Assembly: GCF_013466425.1 (NCBI RefSeq)
Contig: NZ_CP059165.1
Location: 1,922,001-1,986,000 of the forward strand
Length of the DNA stretch: 64,000 nucleotides
Reading direction: 5' to 3'
DNA from: Mycobacterium vicinigordonae
GTDB taxonomy: Bacteria; Actinomycetota; Actinomycetes; Mycobacteriales; Mycobacteriaceae
Below are positions 54,836 through 64,000 of this stretch, in pieces. The notes under the pieces are model-generated. The model ran no database searches, was not told where the DNA came from, and saw only the letters and a list, made by a program, of their open reading frames with translations. The first letter of the stretch is position 1. Each line of letters starts with the position of its first letter. Position numbers and translations under genes: made by a program.

Positions 54836-54948
54836 GGCCAGCGGCGCCAGTCTCGGTGATGCTGCCACTGAAGGTGAGGCGGTCCACTATCGCAGCGCAG
54901 AGCCGCGGGTCGGTGAAGGTCTTGGTTCGATCCGCTGAAAGCTTCTTG
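54836..54948 (-). pseudogene. IstB-like transposition ATPase, 3' remnant
   Basis: The minus strand reads RTKTFTDPRLCAAIVDRLTF, then SGSITETGA, which matches the ending of IS21-type IstB ATP-binding proteins (..D.RL.AAIVDRLTF.G.I..TG..). The rest of the IS is gone. Confidence 0.65.
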
Positions 54949-54956
54949 CCGGCCGT

Positions 54957-55085
54957 GAGATGTTCGAGTGGATGTGTGCCCGGCTCGCCGGGGTGATTGC
55001 CCAAGGGCAAGCCGATGGAGAGTTTTCCGCCGACTTGCCAGCTGGCGATATCGGAGCCGTGGTGATCGCCGCCAAGTTCGGGCAA
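54957..55085 (+). pseudogene. TetR-family C-terminal fragment
   Basis: The plus strand reads EMFEWMCARLAGVIAQGQAD, then GEFSADLPAGDIGAVVIAAK, the last two helices of a TetR-type ligand domain. No DNA-binding part upstream. A scrap left by rearrangement. Confidence 0.6.
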
Positions 55086-55100
55086 CCGTGCTCGGGTCGC

Positions 55101-55697
55101 CTAACTGGGCGGCGGCACCCAATTCTGCAGTACCCTGCGCCCGATCAGCTGGCACCCATGGGTGAACGCCAATTGCTTTGCCGCATTGGTGAATTCCTGA
55201 TTGCTCACCACGATGCTCCGGCTGCACCCGTGGTGGCGGGCGCCGGCGACTACCTGCTGCACTGCGGCGACGCCGACAGGTTTTCCGTACCGCTTGCATT
55301 GGATCGCCACGCAACGTTGGTCCTTCTCCGCGATCAGGTCGACACCGTAGTCGCCGACCTGCGAAGTGAACCTGACTTCCCAGCCCGCGCGGGCTAGCCG
55401 GGTGGCCACGTAATCCTCGAACTCGACGCCGTCCATGTCGTCGATCGTGCTCATGGAATCCCGTCGGCGCGACCATTCTCGCACCACGCACCAGGACAGC
55501 GCTTCGGTCAGCAGGACGAGGTAGAAGGCGACGGCCCCGGCTCCAATACTGTGCCGCATGATGCCAAGGACCAGCCCTATGGCTATTGGAACGACGACGG
55601 TGCTGCGCACGAGCCGATGATAGGGACGAGCCCCGACAGCGGGACCGCGTCGCAGAACCCGACGTGTTCGGGCGGTGAACGGCGTATGAATTGTCAC
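55101..55697 (-). CDS. membrane-anchored Mrr-like restriction endonuclease domain protein
   Basis: A 198-residue protein. Near the N-terminus two hydrophobic segments (STVVVPIAIGLVLGIM and AGAVAFYLVLLTEALSW) probably anchor it in the membrane. The last 110 residues are a restriction-endonuclease-like domain: DGVEFEDYVATRLARAGWEV, GDYGVDLIAEK (catalytic Asp) and CVAIQCKRY (Q-x-K), the Mrr_cat pattern. The start is GTG at 55697. It is divergent from the DUF3349 gene. Whether it is core or part of the accessory region is unclear. Confidence 0.7.
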   Translation of the reverse strand: MTIHTPFTARTRRVLRRGPAVGARPYHRLVRSTVVVPIAIGLVLGIMRHSIGAGAVAFYLVLLTEALSWCVVREWSRRRDSMSTIDDMDGVEFEDYVATRLARAGWEVRFTSQVGDYGVDLIAEKDQRCVAIQCKRYGKPVGVAAVQQVVAGARHHGCSRSIVVSNQEFTNAAKQLAFTHGCQLIGRRVLQNWVPPPS

Positions 55698-55752
55698 CGG
55701 GTACGGCCGTCGCCGGTGGCGGCAGCCGCGCTGTCTTCGTGAGACTGGTCGG

Positions 55753-56157
55753 GTGACGACAGACAATCACCCGCACTTCCTGCGATCCGTGATCCGCTGG
55801 CTGCAGGCCGGCTACCCCGAAGGCGTCCCCGGCCCCGACCGCGTGCCACTGTTCGCACTGCTGCGAAGCACGCCGCTCACCAACGACCAGATCGAACAAG
55901 TCATCAACAATCTCACCGCGAAGGATTCGCTCGCCGCCGCCGACGGCGTCATCGACGGCGACGAGATCGCCGCGTCCATCAGTGAGCTGACCAGCAAGGA
56001 CCCCGGGCCGGAGAACGTGCGGCGGGTGGCCGCCATTCTCGCCGCCGTCGGCTGGCCGCTCGCGGGTATCGACGTCAGCGAGGTCATCCCGGGCGACGAG
56101 GACGGAGAGGCGGCTGAAGAGGTCGCGGCACGCATCCGCGCCGCGACCCAAGCCTGA
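55753..56157 (+). CDS. DUF3349 family protein (Rv3046c-like)
   Basis: A 134-residue protein with the DUF3349 plan: FLRSVIRWLQAGYPEGVPGP, VPLFALLRSTPLTNDQIEQV, then a DEIAASISELTSKDPGPENV acidic segment. It is small, soluble and helical, found in mycobacteria; role unknown. GTG start at 55753. It marks the return to the conserved core gene order, since Rv3046c lies between nrdF2 and adhC in M. tuberculosis. It converges with adhC. Confidence 0.85.
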   Translation: MTTDNHPHFLRSVIRWLQAGYPEGVPGPDRVPLFALLRSTPLTNDQIEQVINNLTAKDSLAAADGVIDGDEIAASISELTSKDPGPENVRRVAAILAAVGWPLAGIDVSEVIPGDEDGEAAEEVAARIRAATQA

Positions 56158-57198
56158 CTACAGCGTCGAGATGTCGATGACGAAGCGGTACCGCACGTCA
56201 CTGGCCAGCACCCGCTCGTAGGCTTCGTTGACGTAATTTGCCTCGATAACCTCGATTTCGGGCGTCACGTTGTGCTCGGCGCAGAAGTCGAGCATCTCCT
56301 GGGTCTCGGCGATCCCACCGATGTTCGACCCGGACAGGCTTCGCCGCGCTGATGCCAGCGCGAAGGCGTGTACCTGCATCGGATGCTCGGGGATACCGAG
56401 TTCCACCATGGTGCCGTCGATGTCGAGCAGGCTCATGTACTGGCCGAGGTCCAGGTTGGCCGAGACGGTGTTCAGGATCAGGTCGAACTCGTTGCGCAGC
56501 TTCTTGAAGGTGTCGGGGTCGGAGGTGGCGAAGTAATCGCTTGCGCCCAACCGCAATCCGTCTTCCATCTTCTTCAACGACTGCGACAGCACGGTTACTT
56601 TGGCGCCCATCGCCGCGCCTAGTTTGACCCCCACGTGGCCCAGGCCGCCAAGGCCGATGATCCCCAGCCGGGTGTCTGGACCTGCTTTCCAATGCCGCAG
56701 CGGGGAGAACAAGGTGATGCCCGCGCACAGCAGCGGCGCGGCCTTGTCCAGCGGCAACGAGTCGGGGATGCGAACGACGAAGTTCTCGTCGACGACGACG
56801 GCCTGGCTGTAACCGCCGTGCGTCGGGGTGCCGTCTTTGTCGATGGAGTTGTACGTGAAGGTGGCGCCGTTCTTGCAGTACTGCTCGAGTCCGGCTTTGC
56901 AGCTGCTGCATCGACCGCAGGAGTTCACCATGCAGCCAACGCCGACGTGGTCGCCCACCTTGTGCTTGGTTACCTCCGAGCCGACAGCGCTCACCACACC
57001 GGCGATCTCGTGGCCGGGGACGACTGGATAGTTGGGGACACCCCACTCTGCCTTGACGGTGTGAATATCAGAGTGACAGATTCCGGCGAATTTGATGTCG
57101 ATGGCCACGTCGTGCGGGCCCGGTTCGCGGCGCTCGATGGTGGTCTTGGTCAACGGCTCGGTTGCCGAGGTTGCTGCATATGCGGAAACAGTGCTCAT
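56158..57198 (-). CDS. adhC: zinc-dependent, NADP-type alcohol dehydrogenase AdhC
   Basis: A 346-residue medium-chain dehydrogenase (Rv3045). Catalytic zinc ligands are in GICHSDIH and GHEIAG, the structural zinc in [15 protein letters not shown], the cofactor motif is [13 protein letters not shown], and the substrate-side HGGYSQ precedes it. Close to cinnamyl/aryl alcohol dehydrogenases. ATG at 57198 follows AGGGA; an upstream TTG at 57204 is less likely. It follows fecB on the same strand, 120 bp after its stop. Confidence 0.92.
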   Translation of the reverse strand: MSTVSAYAATSATEPLTKTTIERREPGPHDVAIDIKFAGICHSDIHTVKAEWGVPNYPVVPGHEIAGVVSAVGSEVTKHKVGDHVGVGCMVNSCGRCSSCKAGLEQYCKNGATFTYNSIDKDGTPTHGGYSQAVVVDENFVVRIPDSLPLDKAAPLLCAGITLFSPLRHWKAGPDTRLGIIGLGGLGHVGVKLGAAMGAKVTVLSQSLKKMEDGLRLGASDYFATSDPDTFKKLRNEFDLILNTVSANLDLGQYMSLLDIDGTMVELGIPEHPMQVHAFALASARRSLSGSNIGGIAETQEMLDFCAEHNVTPEIEVIEANYVNEAYERVLASDVRYRFVIDISTL

Positions 57199-57318
57199 CG
57201 TCAAAATCCCTTTTCGATATGGTTCGCTCTAGAAAAGCTTAGCTAAGGTAACGTTCTCGGGCCAGTCCGGCGGAGGTGGGCGCGGTCACGTTCTAGCTTA
57301 TGACCTGCTCAGGTGCGC

Positions 57319-58416
57319 TTAATTGATCGGTGCGTTGACCCAGCGCAGATCGTTGACAATGCCGCGGGCGGCGATCAGTCCCTGTCCCGCCTGCCAGATC
57401 TCGTCGTTGACGACGAACACCCGGTTGTCGCGGTTGGCGCCGAGCTTGCGCCACGGAGCGCTGTCTAGGACGGTGGCGGCGCGGTCGGTGGCCGTCTGCG
57501 AGGCACACGACACATAGATGATGTCGCCGTCGGCCGCCGAGAGGTCCGGGTCTTTGGCCAGGTCGGCATCGGTGGCGCCGAACTCGATGTAGGGCTTGTC
57601 GGTGAATCGCTGCGGTCCCGGCCGGTCCACTTTGACCGCGGCCAGCACACTGGCGGGGAAGTTGTTGGCGCCGTACACCCGCAGGGTGGTCGCCGTCAGC
57701 TGGACCACCGACACCTGGAAGTGGGCCGAGTCGTGCTTGGTCCCGACGTCGGTGGCCCGCTGGGTGAAGCCGTTGATCAGCGCGTCCGCCGCGGCGCCCC
57801 GAGCCGTCGCGGCGCCGATCGCACGCAGGTTGTCCTGCCAGGCTGCGCCGGGTGCCGCTGTGAACACGGTCGGCGCGATCGCCGCCAGCTGCGTATACAG
57901 AGTCGGCGTCAGTGCCACCGAACCGAGGATCAGATCCGGATGGGCCGCGGCGATCGCGTTGAGGTCCGGCGAGGTGCGGGTGCCGACCCCGGGTACGTCG
58001 TGCAGCACTTTGCCCAGGTAGGACGGTTGGCCCTGCGTGCCGTCGGCCAGCGCGGCGCCGACCACCCGGGACTGCAGCCCAAGCGCGCACAGCGCATCGA
58101 GCTGGTCGCCGGAGAGAACCACGATGCGTTGCGGGTCGGCGGCCACCTGCGCGGTGTCGGGGGAGACGCCCGCGGCGTTGTGCGCCGGGCGGGTGGCCGG
58201 ACCCGGATCGGGGGCTGCCGGGTCCTTGGCGCACGACTCGTCGGGCTTGCGGTCGTTGCCCAGCACCCCGGCGCCGGCGATCTGGGTGGTGGGCGTCACC
58301 AGGGGCCGCGAGGTCGTGGGTTTGTCGGGGCCGCAGCCGACGCAAGTCAGCGCGATAGCCGCCAGGGTCAGGGCGGCCAGGGGGAGTCTGAGGCCGCCGC
58401 ATCGGATCGAAAACAT
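57319..58416 (-). CDS. fecB: iron-siderophore periplasmic binding lipoprotein FecB
   Basis: A 365-residue substrate-binding lipoprotein. Signal with lipobox TCVGC at residues 28-32, then a Pro-rich linker and TTQIAGAGVLGNDRKPDESC. The mature protein is the class III binding fold with strands such as IVVLSGDQLDALCALGL and DLILGSVALTPTLY, followed by the helical spine and VSCASQTATDRAATVL. It would hold ferric siderophores at the outer face of the plasma membrane. ATG at 58416 fits the signal; an in-frame start at 58467 has no reason to be preferred. Divergent from ctaD. Confidence 0.92.
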   Translation of the reverse strand: MFSIRCGGLRLPLAALTLAAIALTCVGCGPDKPTTSRPLVTPTTQIAGAGVLGNDRKPDESCAKDPAAPDPGPATRPAHNAAGVSPDTAQVAADPQRIVVLSGDQLDALCALGLQSRVVGAALADGTQGQPSYLGKVLHDVPGVGTRTSPDLNAIAAAHPDLILGSVALTPTLYTQLAAIAPTVFTAAPGAAWQDNLRAIGAATARGAAADALINGFTQRATDVGTKHDSAHFQVSVVQLTATTLRVYGANNFPASVLAAVKVDRPGPQRFTDKPYIEFGATDADLAKDPDLSAADGDIIYVSCASQTATDRAATVLDSAPWRKLGANRDNRVFVVNDEIWQAGQGLIAARGIVNDLRWVNAPIN

Positions 58417-58559
58417 TGCCGCGAGCGTAACGCCACTGCGAGAATCCGCGCCGAAAGCCGCAGCCACGTTCCACTAGTAAGCGGCATTGGGACCGGCGCA
58501 CGGACGCAATTACGACAGTTTGTAGGACCAGACCTTCCGCGAACCTGATCGGGGGCTAA

Positions 58560-61614
<3,055 letters not shown>

Positions 61615-61658
61615 CTGGCTCGCGCTAGCCGGCTCGCGCGCCGCAGTGGTGCACTATA

Positions 61659-61696
61659 TGATGAATTCTTCAATTGCTAAGTTGATAGATTCTTGA
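61659..61696 (+). promoter_or_regulatory. direct-repeat operator candidate for the ArsR gene
   Basis: TGATGAATTCTTCA (61659-61672) and TGATAGATTCTTGA (61683-61696), 24 bp apart, just before the GTG at 61710, in an A/T-rich island. ArsR/SmtB regulators bind such sites. No DosR-type box was seen. Confidence 0.5.
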
Positions 61697-61709
61697 GTGA
61701 GGTCTGCGG

Positions 61710-62060
61710 GTGTCGACTCCGCTGTACAAGCTGAAAGCCGAGTTCTTCAAGACACTGGGCCACCCGGCGCGAGTCAGGGTCCTGGAACTGCTGTCCGAGC
61801 GCGACCACACCGTGGCCGAGTTGCTGCCCGAAGTCGGGTTGGAATCGTCCAACCTTTCCCAGCAACTCGGGGTGCTGCGCCGCGCTGGGGTGGTCACGGC
61901 TACGAAGGACGGCAATACCGTGATCTACTCGATCACCTCGCCGCTGATCGCCGAACTTATGACAGTGGCCCGACAGGTGCTGACCGGGATGCTCACCGGC
62001 CAGGTCGCCGTCCTAGAGGACCTGCGCGCCGCCGTTCCCGCGCACAGGTCGGGCGGATGA
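61710..62060 (+). CDS. ArsR/SmtB-family regulator (Rv0081-like)
   Basis: A 116-residue winged-helix repressor. The HTH is VRVLELLSERDHTVAELLPE, then VGLESSNLSQQLGVLRRAG as recognition helix, followed by the wing VVTATKDGNTVIYS. No metal-site cysteine is present, so it is not a classical arsenic or zinc sensor. Sequence and operon position match Rv0081, the regulator of the formate-hydrogenlyase-like genes. GTG at 61710; next gene overlaps by ATGA. Confidence 0.9.
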   Translation: MSTPLYKLKAEFFKTLGHPARVRVLELLSERDHTVAELLPEVGLESSNLSQQLGVLRRAGVVTATKDGNTVIYSITSPLIAELMTVARQVLTGMLTGQVAVLEDLRAAVPAHRSGG

Positions 62061-62536
62061 GTTGGCTGGGCAGAATCCTGCGACTCGGCCGCGTTGCCGA
62101 AACTGCGCAGAGCAGACCTGCACAGGCCGTCCCCCCGCCAGGCGGCGTGGCTGGCTCCCTGCAGGTGCGCCACGTCGACGCGGGTTCCTGCAACGGCTGC
62201 GAAGTGGAGATCTCCGGGGCGTTCGGGCCGGTCTATGACGCCGAGCGATTCGGTGCCCGGTTGGTGGCCTCGCCCCGGCACGCGGACGCCTTGTTGGTCA
62301 CCGGGGTGGTGACACGAAACATGGCCCAGCCGCTGCGAAACACCCTGGCCGCCACACCATTACCGCGGGTGGTGATCGCCTGCGGCGACTGCGCACTCAA
62401 CCGCGGCGTGTTCGCCGAAGCCTACGGCGTGGTGGGCGCCGTCGGTGAGATCGTGCCTGTCGACGTGGAGATTGCCGGCTGTCCGCCCTCGCCCGACCAG
62501 GTGGTCGCGGCCCTGCGGTCGGTGACGGGACGGTGA
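62057..62536 (+). CDS. NuoB/HycG-like hydrogenase small-subunit-type Fe-S protein (Rv0082-like)
   Basis: A 159-residue protein of the complex I NuoB/hydrogenase small subunit family. Fe-S cluster cysteines are in DAGSCNGCEVEI, IACGDCALNRGVF and IAGCPPSPDQVV. It would pass electrons within the membrane-bound complex. ATG at 62057 overlaps the ArsR stop, and its own stop overlaps the next start by 4 bp. Confidence 0.9.
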   Translation: MSWLGRILRLGRVAETAQSRPAQAVPPPGGVAGSLQVRHVDAGSCNGCEVEISGAFGPVYDAERFGARLVASPRHADALLVTGVVTRNMAQPLRNTLAATPLPRVVIACGDCALNRGVFAEAYGVVGAVGEIVPVDVEIAGCPPSPDQVVAALRSVTGR

Positions 62537-64000
62537 CGGCGGCCCTCGCGGACTCGCCGACTGCGCACTCTCAGGCGTTGCGCCGTAACGGAATCGGGCC
62601 GCTGCTCAGTGGGCTCGCGACCTCGGGGATCGGCGCCGGGGGAGTGGCTTTGGGGCTCACGGCGTTATTCGGCACGCTGCCGCCGCTGCGGTTGGCCTGG
62701 CTGCTCCCGCTGAGCGGAGTGGAGTTCGACGTCAGCCGTCTAGGCGGATTCTTCATTGCGTTGACGGGCGCAGTGGCCGTTGTGGTCGGCATCTACAGCA
62801 TCGGATACGCACGACGGGAACAACTCGGCGCCACTGCGCACCTGATGTTGCCGTTGTTCGTGACGGCCATGCTGCTGGTGCCCGCCGCAGGTTCGGTGCC
62901 CACCTTCCTGCTGGCCTGGGAATTGATGGCGCTGACCTCATTGATGTTGCTGGCCACCGACCATCACCGGGCGCAAGTGCGTTCCGCCGCAGTCTATTAC
63001 GCGACAATGACGCAGCTGGGATTCGCCGCCATCCTGCTGGGGTTGATGGTATTGGCCGCCGCCGCTGGCACCTATCGGTTCGCCGAAATGACCGCCGTTC
63101 CGGAGTGGACACGTACGGCGGTCTTTGTGGTGACGCTGCTGGGATTCGGTTCCAAATCCGGTTTGCTACCGCTGCATGCCTGGCTACCGCGCGCACATCC
63201 CGAGGCGCCCAGTCCGGTGTCGGCCCTGATGAGTGCGGCCATGGTCAACCTGGGTATCTACGGGATCATCCGGATAGACCTGCAAGTGCTCGGCCCCGGT
63301 CCGCGATGGTGGGGTGCGACGCTGCTCGCGGTCGGTGCGGTATCGGCGTTGTACGGGGTGCTACAGGCGTCGGTGGCCACCGATCTCAAACGGCTGCTTG
63401 GCTATTCGACGATCGAGAACATGGGTCTGGTAACGCTGGCGCTGGGGGCGACCATCCTGTTATCGGCATCTGGGGCGGGCGCCGCCGCCCTGATTGCGAT
63501 GACGGCGGCGCTGTTGCACCTCGTCGCACATGCGGCGTTCAAGAGCCTCGGGTTCATGGCGGCCGGATCGGTACTGGTGGCCGTCGGCGGGCGCGACCTG
63601 GACCGGCTTGGCGGCCTCGCGAGGAGAATGCCATACACCACAATAGCTTTCGGCATCGCTGCGCTAGGTGCATCCGGCCTGCCGCTGGGTGCGGGCTTCA
63701 TCAGCGAATGGCTGTTGGTGCAGTCACTGATTCACGCCCGGCCCGAGCATACGTTCCTCGGGTTGGTGACCCCGTTGGGGGTGGGTGCGGTCGCCTTGAC
63801 AGCCGGCCTAGGGGTGGCCGCAATGGTCAAGGCTTTCGGGACCGGCTTCCTGGCGCGTCCCCGCTCGCCGGGGGCAGCGGTCGCGCGGGAAGTGCCGGTC
63901 AGCATGCGCGCCGCAATGGTTGGCGCGGCCGGCGGCTGCGTCATCCTGGCCGTGGTGCCGTTCGTCGTCACCGATGCATTGCAGTCCGTGCTGGCCAGCG
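62533..64000 (+). CDS. HyfB/NuoL-like proton-translocating membrane subunit (Rv0083-like), 3' end beyond window
   Basis: GTG at 62533 opens a frame that stays open to the window edge: 489 codons of a multi-spanning membrane protein. Key motifs are FLLAWELMALTSLMLLATDH, LLGFGSKSGLLPLHAWLPRA (the lysine and TPVHAWL-type helix of complex I antiporter subunits), APSPVSALMSAAMVNLGIY and LKRLLGYSTIENMGLV. It matches the Rv0083/HyfB type. A complete protein would be about 640 residues. It probably continues as a hyc/hyf-type operon. Confidence 0.9.
   Translation, partial: MTAALADSPTAHSQALRRNGIGPLLSGLATSGIGAGGVALGLTALFGTLPPLRLAWLLPLSGVEFDVSRLGGFFIALTGAVAVVVGIYSIGYARREQLGATAHLMLPLFVTAMLLVPAAGSVPTFLLAWELMALTSLMLLATDHHRAQVRSAAVYYATMTQLGFAAILLGLMVLAAAAGTYRFAEMTAVPEWTRTAVFVVTLLGFGSKSGLLPLHAWLPRAHPEAPSPVSALMSAAMVNLGIYGIIRIDLQVLGPGPRWWGATLLAVGAVSALYGVLQASVATDLKRLLGYSTIENMGLVTLALGATILLSASGAGAAALIAMTAALLHLVAHAAFKSLGFMAAGSVLVAVGGRDLDRLGGLARRMPYTTIAFGIAALGASGLPLGAGFISEWLLVQSLIHARPEHTFLGLVTPLGVGAVALTAGLGVAAMVKAFGTGFLARPRSPGAAVAREVPVSMRAAMVGAAGGCVILAVVPFVVTDALQSVLAS

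Noticed and set aside
54811-56151. 446-codon minus frame running across the IstB remnant, nuclease gene and DUF3349 gene
   Set aside because: It crosses several better-supported genes and has a low-complexity composition; only its last part coincides with the IstB scrap in another register.
57215-57260. IdeR-type iron box between fecB and adhC (AAAGCTTAGC part)
   Set aside because: Only the left half resembles the consensus; right half does not fit.
61617-61645. two tandem TAGCYGGCTCGCGC units after serB2
   Set aside because: Short, imperfect and without a T run; could be part of a weak hairpin but not clearly functional.

Overview
The window is a high-GC chromosome segment from a Mycobacterium. 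The gene order follows the M. tuberculosis segment Rv3062 to Rv3042c: ligB, fadE22, cyp136, TetR, SDR, dinP, TetR, FMN reductase, nrdHIE, TetR, monooxygenase, nrdF2, a DUF3349 protein, adhC, fecB, ctaD, serB2. It is not the M. tuberculosis complex arrangement. There are extra genes (an MspA-like porin, a LeuA regulatory-domain protein, a choloylglycine-hydrolase-like protein), a large mobile island, and a hydrogenase-type operon next to serB2. Species cannot be fixed from the sequence alone.

Layout. 1-5.6 kb: partial SDR, small secreted protein, MspA-family porin, nitroreductase plus Hsp70-like operon, ligB. 5.6-16.8 kb: lipid, steroid and redox enzymes (SDR, fadE22, DUF35/thiolase pair, LeuA-like protein behind a structured leader, cyp136 with its TetR, SDR, dinP, TetR and FMN reductase). 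16.8-27.8 kb: ribonucleotide reductase nrdHIE and nrdF2, each preceded by a pair of candidate NrdR boxes 32 bp apart. Between them lie DUF2200, a choloylglycine hydrolase, TetR regulators, a Baeyer-Villiger-type monooxygenase, a self-regulated SRPBCC/TetR pair and a frameshifted methyltransferase. Right end, 55.7-64 kb: DUF3349, adhC, fecB, ctaD, serB2, then an ArsR regulator and the first two genes of a formate-hydrogenlyase-like complex (compare Rv0081-Rv0083), the last cut by the window edge.

The most unusual part is a 22.1 kb integrative element (about 27.8-49.9 kb) inserted into the 3' end of nrdF2. It has a tyrosine integrase, an excisionase-like protein, a 91-bp direct repeat of the nrdF2 tail at both ends, a matching 21-bp tandem motif just inside each end, and four AGGT motifs at exact 10-bp phasing beside the right end. 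Its cargo looks like a defence collection: PD-(D/E)XK nucleases, HEPN and ApeA-like proteins, a SEFIR-domain protein, an HNH protein, two HExxH proteins, an intact serine recombinase and two recombinase remnants. To its right (49.9-55.1 kb) are a decayed second integrase, a hydrolase fragment, an unrecognised gene group with an 872-residue protein, and IstB and TetR scraps. This suggests nrdF2 has been used as an integration site more than once.
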